Of a stretch of DNA of 64,000 nt, positions 45,966 through 58,243 are shown piece after piece; positions within the stretch are counted from its first letter, which is position 1; the number at the start of each line of letters is the position of its first letter. Below the pieces are notes generated by a model, which searched no databases, was not told where the DNA came from, and worked only from the letters and a program-made list of their open reading frames with translations. The position numbers were made by a program, and so were the translations under genes. The DNA is from Molossus alvarezi (Eukaryota; Chordata; Mammalia; Chiroptera; Molossidae): contig CM073897.1 in NCBI GenBank assembly GCA_037176705.1, positions 38,901,488 to 38,965,487 on the forward strand. The letters are read 5' to 3'.

Positions 45966-47700
45966 TAGCTAAAATCAGCAGAATTGTCTGAAAATATGTT
46001 TAATAAATTCAACTGTAGATCCTCTCTTTTGTTCTCTACAGCTGGGCAACCATCTATTCCTATCCCAAGAGGACTTAGGGTTTTTCTGAAAATAGAATAC
46101 AAAGTCACACAGGCAAAACCCAGCACAACTGAGGCTTGATTTCAGGAAATGGCTCTGAAGTAAAAATTCCCACACTAGATTTTGATACCTATGCTCTCTT
46201 CCTTCATTCAGCTCCCAGAGTTCTGGCAGCCAAGATTATGTTCTGTGGGTAATAATAAGACCGACTAGCCCATGGAACATCACCTGGAGCTACTAACATC
46301 TGAGTTTCTAGTGAGAGTACACAGGTCACTGTGCTATGATGCCCAGAGTAGCCAAGCACCTCCCTTTACACAGAATCTTTAATCACTTATTTTCCTGTTG
46401 CCATTGTTCCAATGAACAACAAGGAGCAGACAGATAACTAGGTTTAGCTATGATCAGTATTTTGTCAGGTGTGTTGGGAAGAAGAGTCAGGGGGTCAAGG
46501 ATATGTGTAAGGGAGCATTTACTGTGTGGACCATGGAAATAAAATTCCTCAAAATGAGAGAGGGTGATACATACAGAAAATGGAATATAGAAATCTCTGA
46601 GCAGTAAAAGCATCCTAGAATTGGGGTTTTAGAATACTTGAGCTTGAAAGACAGGTTATGGTAGAAAATACAATTCTAAGATGTTTGTTCAAGAAGTGTT
46701 ATTGGAGATGGAGTTGCATGAGATAGCCACGGCCATGGGCAAACTTGAATTATTTGGGAAGGAGGAAGCTATTTTTTTTAAAAAAATGCATGCATCCCTC
46801 TTTCTTTCTAACCTTAAGTTCTATATGTGTAATATAAATTCTCATTTCTTCCTAGGACCTTTAAAACTACTTTCTGCAAATTGCCCTCTTACAATTTAAG
46901 CATCACTTCTCTGCTTGATTGTTCCTTGATTGAAACACACCAAATTTTATATTTTCTATGATGAAAGCAAAAGCAATAAAAGACCTTCATACTCCTATTC
47001 TCTCTCCTTTACTTGCTAAATTTAAATGTAGCCTATATTTTCCACTTTTTCCTAATTTTTCATCAACTTTTCCCACATAAACCTTTGCAATTCAACTCCA
47101 GCTCCCACTACAGTCGTGAAATTGCTTTGGGAAAGTCAATTATGATTTGCCATATATATTCCATGAGCCAGGTCTAACCTAAGTTCCCATCTCACAACCC
47201 CAATCAGCCTTACCCAGCGCATTTCAAATTCTTATCCTTAATATCCTGTCAAAACTACTTTCCTTTTGACTCACCCACTTCTGCCATCCATACTTCTAAC
47301 TTCCCAAGAACACAGAAAACACAGAGTCAAACAGCAAGAATCCTCTGTCTTCTTTCCTGGCCACTACTAACTGGTCACTAAGTAATCTCACTTCTGCCTC
47401 TGGCAACTGCCCTTCGTCTCCCTTTTCTACTTCAAATAATTGAATTTAAAGTCCTGTGTAGCAATGAAACAATTACATTTACTAAATTTTCCTAAATCTA
47501 GTTCCAATTCATCCTCCACAGTTCCATCAATGTACATCATTAAGGACACCAAACTTTATACCTCTCCTCTCTTTAAACATGTTCCTTAGCGTCTCATGTC
47601 CTACAGACAAAAATTTCCCAAACTGCAAGTTTTAGTATTATTTTGCTCTGGGTTTTCCTCAGCTGCTATAGTGAAATAAAATGATTATAGAAAGTGAAGT
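45966..47700. other. Long unassigned stretch
   Basis: No confident gene or repeat. 47100-47600 has L2-like pyrimidine-rich wording (cctaaatctagttccaattc), but the order is not good enough. The 72-codon plus frame 46681-46899 (MFVQEVLLEMELHEIATAMG...) shows no known domain. Confidence 0.45.
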
Positions 47701-48141
47701 CCGAAGACCCAGTCTCAAATTTAATGTTAACATTTATTTTAAATAATACTTTTTAACATTGCACAGATAGAATAGGATAAGATATGTTATTCTTTATTTA
47801 TTATATCTCAGCGTCTGTTTACACTAGTGGAAGGACAAGGACTTTCCTGATAATGCAGCTTCAAAGCACAATAGCCAAGGGTCAGGGTCCCTCTCCAGCA
47901 ATCTGACGTCTGGTCCTGCCAGATGGCTCTGCACTGCCTACGGCGTAATGGGAGACATGGACCTGGCACATGTTCCACTGCTCTGTCTGCATGAATTTTT
48001 CAATAAAAACTGCTCCAGAATATCTTGTATATACTGCTTGGGTGTCTTCCCTTGTTGCTTGATAGCCATGCCATAAACACTTACATACTCCCTACGCTGT
48101 TCTGATGCTTTCCAGATGGGACACCTCTGAAAGTCACACAA
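47701..48141 (-). other. Unrecognised minus-strand frame with a downstream polyadenylation signal
   Basis: An ATG at 48141 opens 67 codons to 47938, reading MCDFQRCPIWKASEQRREYV and then a mixed charged segment (KQQGKTPKQYIQDILEQFLL). About 140 bases past the stop, on the same strand, lies ataataaataaag (near 47790-47803). The charged amphipathic middle looks more protein-like than the surrounding frames, so a decayed processed pseudogene is possible, but I do not recognise the parent and see no A tail after the signal. Confidence 0.25.
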
Positions 48142-48720
48142 CTTCTTTGGACTTTGATTTCCTTACCAAGGTAAAGTAAAAATACAATGTTTTGGTGAAT
48201 AAAAAATATAACATGTATGAAAGTGCCAACTTTAGTATCTATTACAATGTTGAATCCAAAAGGGTTATTGAATCGGAATCGAACAAAATTCAATTCTATA
48301 AAATATGTCAGGTCAATGATAAAGGAAATAGAGTTTAATCAAGAAAATGAGTGGACTTCTTAAATTAGAAAGTCAGAGCATACCAAACTAATCAAAGGCG
48401 AAGAATATGATCTGTCAAAATACTTATTTTCACTGCCATTAATAGAATATAAAAGAAAAACAAGAGACTACTTGTATTTATGCACAAGAGACAAAATAAA
48501 AAGCATGCTTTACCACAGATCAGAGAGCCATATGTAGGCATCTATTGCTACATTTATTGCTCCACGTTCAGAGTTCTTGCCTCTAAGCACTGCCCAAGCA
48601 AAACATCAAAATCACCTACTACCTGAATTAAAGAACTAAATGTTTTACCAAAAAAACAGGTTTTTCATTGAGGGCCTACTACTGTCAGCATTATCTGAGC
48701 AAGGAGTTATGAGGGACATA
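48142..48720. other. Unassigned AT-rich sequence
   Basis: No recognisable element or gene. Confidence 0.45.
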
Positions 48721-48788
48721 GATATATATATATATATATATATGAAATGGAAAGTAGACCACACTCAAGAAAAATATATATATATATA
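48721..48788. repeat. Two (ta)n microsatellite blocks
   Basis: (ta)n at about 48722-48744 and again at 48774-48787, separated by 30 bases. Confidence 0.95.
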
Positions 48789-48847
48789 GTGTGGCATCCC
48801 AACTTAATTTAAGATTTCATATAATCCCCAATAAAATCCCAGCAAGT
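48789..48847 (+). mobile_element. Older L1 ORF2 fragment, left part (host of a nested insertion)
   Basis: catcccaacttaatttaaga and ccccaataaaatcccagcaa are sense ORF2 wording (region before the cysteine domain). The same element resumes at 50082 after the nested L1. Confidence 0.6.
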
Positions 48848-50081
48848 TATTTTGTGACTATTTTTTATCGTATAATTTTATAGTTTATTACTTTTTTATT
48901 AATTAAATTATTTTTGTTACAGTTGTTTCTCCTTTTTTTCCCCCTAGACACCCTTCTCCCCATCCTGCCTGCTCCCCCCAGGATTGTTGTCTTTGTCCAT
49001 TGGTTATGCATATATGCATGTAAGTTCTGTGGTTTATCTCATCCCTCCCCCTCATCCCCCTCCTCTGTGGTTTGTCAGTCTGAACCATACTCCTTTCTAT
49101 ATCTCTGGGTCTATTTTGTTCATCAGCTTATTTTATTCATTAAATTCCACAAATAAGTGAGACCATGTGGTATTTGTTTTTCTCTGATTGGTTTATTCCG
49201 CTTAATGTAATACTTTCCAGGTCCCTCCATGTCTTCTCTAAAGAGATCCTTTCTTCTTACAGCTGCATAGTATTTTATTGTGTACATGTACCACAGCTTT
49301 TTTATCCACTCATCCATTGAGGTACACTTGGGCTGTTTCCAGATCTTAGCAATTATAAATAGTGCTGCTATGAACATGGGAGTATATATGTTCCTTCTGA
49401 TTGGTGTTTCAGGCTTCTTAGGATATATTCCTAGATCACTGGGTCAAATAGCAGTTCAATTTTTAATTATTTGATGGAACACCATGTTGTTTTCCATAGT
49501 GGCTGCACCAGTCTGCATTCCCACCAGCAGTGTATTAGAGTCCCCTTTTCTCCACACCCTCACCAGCACTTGTTTAAAGATTTGTTGATGGCAGCCATTC
49601 TGGCAGGTGTGAGATAGATACCTCATAGTTGTTTTCATTTGTATCTCTCTGATGATTCATGACATTGAGCATTTTCTCATATGTCTTTTGGCCAATTGTA
49701 TGTCCTTTTTTGGAGAGGTGTCTATTTAGGTCCTCTGCCCATTTTTTATTGGGTTCTTTGTCTTCCTTTTCTTGAGTCATATGAGCACTTTATATATTTT
49801 GAAAATTAAAGCCTTATTTGATGTATTGTTGGCAATTATGCTCTCCCATATAGTATGTTCCCTTTTTATTTTGATGTTTGTTTCTTTTGCTGTGCAGAAG
49901 CTTTTTAGTTTGATATAGTCCCATGTATTCATTTTTTCCCTTTGTTTCTCATGCCTTAGACATTGCTTCAGTGAAAAATCTGCTGCATATAATGTCTGAA
50001 ATTTTGTTGCCTACATTTTCTTCTAGGATGTTTATGGATTCACAAATTATGTTTAAGTCTTTTATCTATTTTGTGACTATT
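48848..50081 (-). mobile_element. L1, 5'-truncated, antisense, nested, with 15-bp duplication
   Basis: tattttgtgactatt at 48848-48862 and 50067-50081. The 1.2 kb body starts with T-rich tail sequence and the antisense 3' UTR (ttttgttacagttgtttctc), then ORF2 C-terminal coding sequence on the minus strand in broken frames: [20 protein letters not shown] at 49377, and 49574-49780 with WAEDLNRHLSKK. Stops and shifts between these frames show it is decayed, but it is younger than its host L1. Confidence 0.92.
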
Positions 50082-50215
50082 GACAAACTGATTCTAAAGT
50101 TTGTAAAGACAGGAAAAAATAACATAATAGCAAATGCAATATTGAAGGGGAAGAACAAAATTAACAAACTGATACTACCAGAGTTCAAGACTTACTATAA
50201 ACACGCTCCCCCTCT
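50082..50215 (+). mobile_element. Older L1 ORF2 fragment, right part
   Basis: gacaaactgattctaaagtt, caatattgaaggggaagaac and gttcaagacttactataaac continue the L1 ORF2 sense text begun at 48789. Confidence 0.75.
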
Positions 50216-51495
50216 TTCAAACTTCTGGTGACTAAATGCTCTACTAACACTGACCCTTTCTTTGTTGGCAGATTTTGCTGAGGATAATTTGGAATTTTAA
50301 TGGCCTCTATAGGAAACTTTGTATCTCCCCAAATTGGCTCCTTTAAGACTTCTCACTTCCCATTGCTTTCACTCTTCCTTCCTCTTTTTAAACCACAGTT
50401 CATCTTCCCTTCAGCAACCTTAGGTCCTTTGATTTGTTTCTCCCCTGGTTAAGTGCTACATGAGTTCAGAGAAAGAAGAGAGATAGTTAGGGAAGCCTTC
50501 AGTGAGAAATGGGATTTGATCTATCCCTTGAAAAAGGGAATAATCTGGAAACCTACAAGGAGAATTATATCAATCAATGTAGGAAATTAATCTTGTTAAA
50601 GAAGGGAATTTGTATAGATAAATTACACAGCATAGGAAAAATTTTAAGACAACAAAATGTTGCTTTTTCCTGTCCCTGTATCTCTTCTGTATTTACTGCT
50701 TCAGCTTTACTCATACCTTTTAAAATCTTATATGGAGTCCTTGTTTCTGACTGTCCTTTCATTTATTTGTTTGCATTACTCATCAAAATAATGTCAGCTT
50801 GTTGCATGAGTCCCAAGGATTTGGTTCTGTGATGTGTCACATTTTTTAATTTCTCTGCTGATGACACAGAAAAACTTTAACTCTCATCGATAAGGTATTT
50901 TTATATAAATGATCCTCCTTAAAAAAAAAAAAAGAAGTAAATATTACATAGGCACTGAGAGAGCCTAGTTTTTCAAAATTTACTCCAGAATACACTGTGA
51001 GTGGAATTATCACAAGAGGAAGAATCTCTGTGTAAATACCTAAATAAATGATGGTTATTTGTGAGGTATTACCAAGTTATCCATGACATTTCCCTTTACA
51101 TTTTCAAAATCAAATTCTTAGGAAAGATTTTATTTAAATAGGTTATCAATTCTTCCAGGAGACTTTGGACAGTGAAGTGTACTTTTGTTTTGTTTTCCCT
51201 GGAGGATGTTGTTTTCAGGAACAGATATTTCAGAATTTCAGAAATAATAAGGTAAAATAAGCCTCTTCACAGCTCACTTTTATGATCTATAGACTCAGAC
51301 AACTTAATAATCAGAATATCCAAACTGGACTGTGTTAAACAAGAGACAAAATCAACCAATCAAGTCAACAAGTACATACACAGATATGTAAATATGTTTG
51401 TGGAGGGGGGGGCATATCCAGTAACCCAACCAATTGGGAGGTAGATCAATGGAATGAAAAAGCATATATTTTCAGAGAATGGAATTAATTTTTTT
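50216..51495. other. Unassigned sequence
   Basis: 50470-50600 may be an old L2 in antisense (ggaagccttcagtgagaaat). The 107-codon plus frame 50509-50832 has no recognised domain. A-run at 50920-50933 and a G-run at 51402-51410. Confidence 0.4.
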
Positions 51496-51670
51496 TCTCC
51501 CATTTACTAGTTGTGGATTCTCACATAAATTACTTAACTACTAACTTCCAGTTTTCTAATCTATAACATGGGAATAACTTCTTTTTATGTTTGTGAGAAA
51601 AAATAAATATAATTGGCATATTCAGTTGCTATCACATAGTAATTGCTCAATAAATAACTATCTTTTCTCT
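51496..51670 (+). mobile_element. MIR, sense
   Basis: ctagttgtggattctcacat, cttccagttttctaatctat, aacatgggaataacttcttt, agtaattgctcaataaataa. Good order, moderate divergence. Confidence 0.75.
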
Positions 51671-51689
51671 AAAGAGCCCTAAAGTTTGT

Positions 51690-51835
51690 TGTGCATTTAA
51701 CATACTTCAACAAATATTTATCTGACCACTATTATGTGCAAGTCACTGTATCTGGCGCTTTTCAGGTTATAAGGATTAAACTGCTATGCCTTCAATATTT
51801 TTACACTAAGACAAAGATATCATGTTTCTATAATT
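51690..51835 (-). mobile_element. L2 fragment, antisense
   Basis: cttcaacaaatatttatctg, ccactattatgtgcaagtca and ctgtatctggcgcttttcag are the antisense of an L2 tail. Confidence 0.6.
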
Positions 51836-52139
51836 CCATATACAAAGCTGCAATAAGTTCTGTGAATTGGCTCATTCTGCAGTCATTTCAACCTCTTTTA
51901 CTATGGAGATGAGAAAGGCAAAAAATACATTTCTCAGGCTGTTACAGCTACAGTGCCGCATATAATTTATTTTCTACCACTCAGACCCACACACCCATGA
52001 TCTGGATGCAAATGACCAAGATAAGAGAATTGGTATTAACCGATAGTCATGGTAAGGCTCTTAGAATAGTGAATTACATGTGTGCTATAGATGTTCAGAG
52101 AAAACCAATCTGAATTGCCATACAATTCTACTTCCCTTT

Positions 52140-52260
52140 TTTCCTAGGTTCTGTACACTGTCAATGATAGGAAACATAAAGAGATTAAATAATGCACCAA
52201 CTTACAGCTGCCAGATAATAGTCAGTGGTAAAAAGCAGAAAATAGGCCCATGGAGTGTAT
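52140..52260 (-). mobile_element. Possible MIR, antisense
   Basis: aaacataaagagattaaata, caccaacttacagctgccag and aatagtcagtggtaaaaagc could be a MIR core in antisense. Weak. Confidence 0.35.
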
Positions 52261-52374
52261 TCAGAATATAAGGCAGAAGTGAATATTATCACCAGAGAGG
52301 TTTAAAATACGCTCCACTGAATGCTCAGAAACCCAAAACCAGGGTTATAGCTAAACAAAATCAGGAAGTAGAGG

Positions 52375-52600
52375 AAGTAGAAGAGCAGAGTCAACCTGAT
52401 TTCAACCATCAGCTAGACCATAATTTCTAGCTGGTTATTCTTGGGAAAGATCATTTACCTTTACCTTTATGGAACTCAGTTGCATCCTCTTTAAAACTCA
52501 GATAATAATGACAGCAATCACATCTATCTTAGATTAAGTGTAATAATACAAAAAAAGTTCTTTTTACAAAGTCTGGCAAATTCTACCACTATCAATATCA
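52375..52600 (+). mobile_element. MIR, sense
   Basis: ttctagctggttattcttgg, gaaagatcatttacctttac, gcatcctctttaaaactcag and gataataatgacagcaatca keep the MIR order. A degenerate (atc) patch follows at 52614-52635. Confidence 0.65.
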
Positions 52601-52914
52601 TTGTTATCACCAATGTCATCATCATCACTGTTATTACGACCAAAGATATGTTAATGTGCATAGATACATAGAGAGAACTAAAACTATTTTATATCATAGT
52701 TTTAACTTAAAAATTCCTTAGTTAACTTTTCTCTTAATAAACCTTGAGGTATATATGAACATTAATTTTGGTTATGGCTCTGATTTTCAAAGCAGGAAAA
52801 CAAACAATATTGTCCAAAGTGCTTTCTCATTAATGCTAATTCCTGCCTTTGGGGAGGTTCTATACCATACATTCTTATGAGACAATATACAGTAGAGGGA
52901 GGGTTCACAATTCG
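52601..52914. other. Unassigned sequence
   Basis: No feature beyond a short atcatcatc patch. Confidence 0.4.
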
Positions 52915-53103
52915 GTATGGTTTTTGTCCCTCCCCTACCCTCAGCACATGTTTTGGGCTGTCATGTTTGATAGTGGAGATGCTACAAGCATCTAGTAGGT
53001 AGAGGCTAGACATACTGATAAAACTTGCACAATGCACAGGACAGTCAATCACAACAATTATTCAGCCCCAAATGCCAGTAGTACTGCTGTTGTGAAACTC
53101 TGC
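52915..53103 (+). mobile_element. MER5A-type hAT-Charlie MITE
   Basis: gcatctagtaggtagaggct, gcacaatgcacaggacagtc, aattattcagccccaaatgc and gttgtgaaactctg at the right terminal repeat follow MER5A. Non-autonomous. The 96-codon minus frame 52762-53052 lies over it and is not a gene. Confidence 0.85.
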
Positions 53104-53109
53104 AGGAAA

Positions 53110-53335
53110 GCAGTGACGACAAGCTAATTCTATAGCCAGACTGCCTGAGCCATAACCCAAATTTTCTACTAACTAGCTATGTACCTTTGGGCAAGTTATT
53201 TATTTCTGTGGTTCAATTACCTGTAAAATGAAAATAATGACAATATCTATCTGAAAGGTTGTAGTGAGAAATGATACCACTTATAAAATGTCAGCACATA
53301 ATTATCATACACCGGCATTAGTTATTAACATTATT
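53110..53335 (+). mobile_element. MIR, sense
   Basis: gactgcctgagccataaccc, actagctatgtacctttggg, ggttcaattacctgtaaaat, gttgtagtgagaaatgatac. Nearly complete. Confidence 0.88.
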
Positions 53336-53349
53336 TCATATACATGATC

Positions 53350-53512
53350 TCTTTGTCTTAATCTATTAAATACTATTTTCCCTGTTTAAGTAATTAATAA
53401 TAGATTCTCAGCAAGTTTAAATTATTTGCACAAACTTACCTAATTAGTGAAAGGGAGAACAGGATATAAATTTGGTTCTCTAAATCCTGTTTGTACCTAA
53501 TCCAAAGCACAG
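53350..53512 (-). mobile_element. MIR, antisense
   Basis: ttgtcttaatctattaaata, tattttccctgtttaagtaa and tagtgaaagggagaacagga mirror the MIR. It is head-to-tail inverted against the preceding MIR. Confidence 0.55.
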
Positions 53513-54079
53513 AATTATAATATTTAGAAAACTTAGATCTAATTTTCCGCTTAGAACTTAAAGTTAATAGGATCAAAGTGAAATCTTTTTAGTCTGATTT
53601 ATTGGATTATCTATGTCCAAGACACCGTCACACCATTCCTATCCCCACATTTCCTCTAGAACCAGAAAATAATCAATAGTAAATGATCAACTATTCAGCA
53701 AGTAATTATTCAGAACCTCCAGAAAGTACAACAAGCAAAAGATAATGGTCAAATCAATTTAAATACCTATTTTACCAGGTGAGTAAAAAATAGAAAAATT
53801 AAAATATAGACATTAGTAGTGATAATTGTGCAAAGGTAGAAATAAATTGTCATGTCAGAAAAGTATATGCTTAGTCATAATTTAATGGTCTTTGAATGCA
53901 AACTAAGTATGTTCAATTATGAAAGAAAAGAATTTAAAGCATATGCTAAATGTAAATTCATTTCTGAAGAAGTCTTCTAAAAGGTGCAATAAAGACGAGG
54001 GGAAATACACTCTGTGATTTGCTCCATATACTCATGGTACAAACATGGCAAACACAGTCGAGGAAGTCAGGGGTTGTTG
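53513..54079. other. Unassigned sequence
   Basis: No gene or repeat recognised. Confidence 0.45.
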
Positions 54080-54175
54080 GCTTTGTTTACTGATGTATCC
54101 CGAATGCCCAAAATAGTGCCTTCAATGTAGTGGGAGTTTAATAAATAATTGTTGGTAAATGCATTAATTAATATA
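54080..54175 (+). mobile_element. L2 3' tail
   Basis: gtttactgatgtatcccgaa, tgcccaaaatagtgccttca and gtgggagtttaataaataat are the L2 terminus. Confidence 0.7.
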
Positions 54176-55944
54176 GCCTTAGCTCTTTTGTTTTCCAAAT
54201 GAATTACTGCTTTCTCCCTGGCTGAGTGTCGGAAAGTCCAGTAGTTCACTCCCAGGGCATGTTCCTACAAGTTGCCCAGTAAGTCAGGAAGGCAGACCTG
54301 ATTCCAAAGGTCAATTGGAGAAAAAGCAGTGTGGTTGGTCCCATCTAGTCCTTGCCTCTTGTGTCATGTAGATGAGAACTCAAGGACTCATGTCAATTCT
54401 CTAAGACTGTCAAATTCTTGGAATCCAACTCCCTGCCCACAAATGGGCTTCCAAATGCACTGTATTCAAATTCCCACTTTTAGCTCTTGATCCCTAAGTG
54501 CAACCACTTGGCACTTTCTAATCACAACAATGGTCAAAATGGGAGCTGCTACAAATACCAGCAGCAGGAGGTACACAAACTACTGCTACCCCAAGTACCT
54601 TAGATTCATGTAGGAAGCCCAGTTCATCTGCTCAGACTCCCTCTCAATTCACTATAATGTATTACACTGGGCTTATTTGCCTTCCTTCTCACTGGATCTT
54701 AAATGCAAACACCTTGAATCACACTAACTGATTTCCCTTTATGAAAATTTGGGTAGTAATTGCTTAGTCTTGATCTCTTCTCTCTCTAGAAAGTCTCATA
54801 CAGAAATCTGCTTTCTACCCAATAACCAGCTCTTTGAACCAAGTGTTGCTTAAGCTTTTGTTCATCAACTCAAAGAAGGTAAACAGCTTTTTGTACTCTT
54901 TTCTCAATGTTAATGGGTGCCCTTTAAACCTACCTAACTGCAGGTGAACATTTAAGAGATTCTTTGTAGAATGAATAATATCAGGTGTAATCTGATGACT
55001 CTGTGTCCAGAGTTGAGGTGGTAAGGTGCTGGTAAAACTTTAACAATCAACTCTCAAAAATATTTTCCTGATTTATGGCATTTATCAATTTCCATGATGC
55101 AAATGTTCCCATCACTTCCTGCCAACATGACGTCATAGACACAAAGTTCAGAAGAGATGTAGACAATATGTTTTCTCTTTAGTACAAGTCAACTTTAGAA
55201 CACCTATTTTGAGGAATGAGCAATATAGAGGGAAGGGAAAAATCAGCAGCCTCTCTAAGAAAAAGTTACCATGACATTTGAAATTATAATGTGATAGTAA
55301 GCATTATAAAAGCATCCCAATAATTTATATGCACAAGAAGCTCATCTCTTCCTAGAGTAAAATAGATTTCTTTATAAAAATAAAAAAGCTGGTGGTCCAA
55401 GTTATTTTCACAAAAATTTCCCAAAGTAACAAAATACCTTGCAAAATATAAACCATCTTCCCTTGCTTCCAACATTAAATCAGTATTTTTCATTGCCTTT
55501 TCAAAAAAGCTGAGTAAAACAATTTGAAGAAAAAAAATTTAAACTATGTTTCTTGTTTATACTTGATATTTTAACCTATGCTTTAAGGGATTACATACAT
55601 ACATTATATTATACTTAGCAGTAAAACTAGAACATTAAAATCATAATTTGGGGAATACCTATATAATGTCTTAGAATGGATCTCTTACAATATTTTAATC
55701 TATTACTCTACTTTCTTTTGCACCTGTAACTTCCATACTAGGTTCCAGGAGAAAGCCTAAACTAGGAAAAAAAAAAAAAAAGGCAGACTAGCAATGATGA
55801 TAGGCTTGATAATATAGAGATCTACAAGCATATAACAAGGATGAGATATAAACTCAAAGTTTAGGAGAAGGCTCTAATTTCCAAGTTGAATGGACAAAAG
55901 AAACAGAAAAGAAGGTGGAAAGAAACCAATATTTCTTTAACTAT
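54176..55944. other. Long unassigned stretch
   Basis: No gene or confident repeat. A perfect palindromic CRE octamer tgacgtca occurs near 55129-55136; alone it is not evidence of regulation. A-runs at 55533-55540 and 55766-55781. Confidence 0.45.
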
Positions 55945-56135
55945 AAAATGCTAAACACTAGTTAATTTCTTTACTTTCATTAAATCTTCACTACAGCTCT
56001 TTTAATAGGGTACAATTGATCTTAGTTTACAGATTAGATAACTCATTTTTATAAAGGATTATCTACAATCACATAGCAGGGAATGACAAAATAAGAATTC
56101 ACCTGCATGTGCGTGATTGCAAATCCAGTTTTATT
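55945..56135 (-). mobile_element. MIR, antisense
   Basis: taaatcttcactacagctct, gatcttagtttacagattag, caatcacatagcagggaatg and gcaaatccagttttattccc mirror the MIR. Confidence 0.75.
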
Positions 56136-56629
56136 CCCAATCTACAGTGCTGCATCAAGAGAGAAAATGATATCTTGTACAGAGAGAATGAAATAATAGA
56201 AGACTATCAAGGTGAGAAACCAGGAAAGATCCTACAATGTAGAAATTTATTTGAAAATAAGAGAGTTTTAACTGGATCAACAAGTCAGAACTAATCCAGA
56301 AACATGAATTCTGAGTCACCTGATTGTTTAAAGTGATAGTTGCCCAAAACTCCTCTCTAACTAATGCTAGAATTGTCCCTAGTACCTTGGTAGAACTGTG
56401 AATGGAGGTTGAGATACAGGTCAAATGACTGTTGGTGGGTGGAAAGGCAAACTGCTATATCAAAGTATAGCCAGATCATATGTTGCCTCATAATATGCTC
56501 TAACTCTGTAATTCCAAAATTGTGTTGTTTCAGATTCCTCATGCACTGGGGGAGTAGCCTGCAATATACAAACACTGTGTCAAGTGGTGGTGAGGAAATA
56601 TGTAGAATAAAACTGATACTGATGTAATT
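56136..56629. other. Unassigned sequence
   Basis: No feature recognised; overlapping frames of 61-89 codons on both strands are typical chance frames. Confidence 0.4.
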
Positions 56630-57200
56630 AGCTAGTTATTAATAACAGGAAAAGAACAAAGGGGGAGGCCAGACGTAATAAGCATACCAGTTGGGCAGCT
56701 TTACCAGAAAGCTGCAACTTCACACTCCTCAGGGAACCACCGGACCATTCCCTATAGATCACTGTGGGAAGGGGTCCAAAAAAGGGGAGATGAAAGCACG
56801 TGCAACGAGTCGAGGTGATCAGGGAAACTGCCTGTCATTCAAGACTGTGCAACCAAGGATTGGCTAGAGTAAGCAGGGCCATTGCAAGTCCATAAAAATT
56901 TGGGAATACATAACCCCCCAAACAAAGGAGTTCACTCTCTTGGCTCTTCTGTATTTGCCCTTGTGGCCCATGGCCATGTGGACCCCATACACAATGGACT
57001 GATGGACTGCAACTGGGAAAACACACTGATGCTGGACTGGACACTACTCCAATATGGACTGAAAACTCTGGACACTGGCTCTGATTCTAGGCCTATTGAA
57101 GCCACAGCTATTCTTCCTTGGCGGGACAAGGGGAAATGGGACCATGAAAACTCCGGGGCTCAATTCCACAAAAATAAACCTTTCTATAATACCTCATCCT
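56630..57200 (+). mobile_element. Unassigned LTR-like repeat, copy 2
   Basis: Related over most of its length to the repeat at 11195-11750: gggaggccagacgtaataag, gaaagctgcaacttcacact, gccattgcaagtccataaaa, ggaatacataaccccccaaa, gatgctggactggacactac and ctctggacactggctctgat. It ends near aataaacctttctataat. The leader-like frame of copy 1 is here interrupted by a TGA two codons after its ATG (57055). The 137-codon plus frame 56882-57295 crosses the repeat and shows no independent support. Confidence 0.55.
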
Positions 57201-57704
57201 CCAATGGGGGTTCAAAAATTCTTATTCCATTGTTTCCCAAGAACCTCACTTTCACTGATAACAAAACCATAAGACATATATATAATAAAATATAGCCTCT
57301 GCTCCAAGGAATGTACAAACCCACTGTGAGAAAATAACTCACACATACGAAACAATCAGACATGAAAAACATACTTCTGCAATCATTTTTATAATTAGCA
57401 AAAATTAAAAGATGTAAACAATAAAATATCATGTATATTTTATTTCACTAGAGCAGAGATAATATGGTACCAGAGTCTTAAGTCTTCAGGGAGCCAGATC
57501 AAGAACCAACTATATCTCTCTGGGCCTGGACACATCTAAATGCTTTAAATCATTGATTGAGGAAATCATACTAAAATTCCAAATAAGGAAAACAAATCTA
57601 ACAAAAAAATTATGCTACTTGTTTAAAGCTGACTTCAGATATCATGACCACATTTTTGGCTTTGATGTAGAATTCCATTTTAAAATAGAAAAAAAATGTA
57701 AACC
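57201..57704. other. Unassigned sequence
   Basis: No repeat or gene recognised. Confidence 0.45.
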
Positions 57705-57931
57705 TTTAAAATAAAATTCAAGCCCGCTGGTGAGGCTCAGTGGATTGAGTGTCATCCATGGACTGACAGGTCCCGGTTTGATTCCTAGTCAAGGCACATT
57801 CCAGGTTTCGGGCTCAATCCCCAGTAGGAGGTGTGCACGAAGCAGCTCATTGATGTTTCTCTCTCACATTGATGTTTCTATCTCTCTCTCTCTAACAAAT
57901 CAATAGAAACATATTTTAAAATAAAATTCAA
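57705..57931 (+). mobile_element. VES-type SINE with 17-bp target-site duplication
   Basis: tttaaaataaaattcaa at 57705-57721 and 57915-57931. Body 57722-57914: gtgaggctcagtggattgag, ggtttgattcctagtcaagg, gggctcaatccccagtagga, then gatgtttctctctcacattg and (ct)n. This is the other SINE subtype, with a 'ccccagtagg' middle instead of 'tggccctggttgg'. Confidence 0.95.
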
Positions 57932-58243
57932 ATTTTCTCAATATTTGTCACTATTAATAAACTTTAGGTGCACCCACCATTTGTTTTGCAACCATTAGCA
58001 TCTAACGTGTCTCACATAGGTTCCTCTTTTTTATAAGGATGATAATAACAATCAGTTTCAAAACCCTTTCACATATGAACCTGATGCTTTTTACTAAAAC
58101 CCTGAACTTGGAAAAATTACCTAATCCTTGAATCATATGTCCTCCTCCCCTCTCTGGAGAAATGGAGATACAACAAAGGCAGAGATTATTCTGAAGGTTA
58201 ACTATGTAATATAGATTAAAGTTAATAGCTAGTAGTTGACTCA

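Noticed and set aside
45652..45966. 104-codon minus frame with arginine-glutamate repeats
   Set aside because: It is the translation of the (ct)n tract of a SINE.
48721..48788. Regular short repeats considered as a CRISPR-like array
   Set aside because: They are (ta)n microsatellites without spacers; no CRISPR array exists in this eukaryotic DNA.
55129..55136. Perfect CRE octamer tgacgtca
   Set aside because: One octamer in 64 kb is expected by chance about once, and no promoter elements surround it.
56882..57295. 137-codon plus frame
   Set aside because: It crosses the LTR-like repeat copy 2 and flanking sequence without any domain, and the related copy 1 does not keep this frame.
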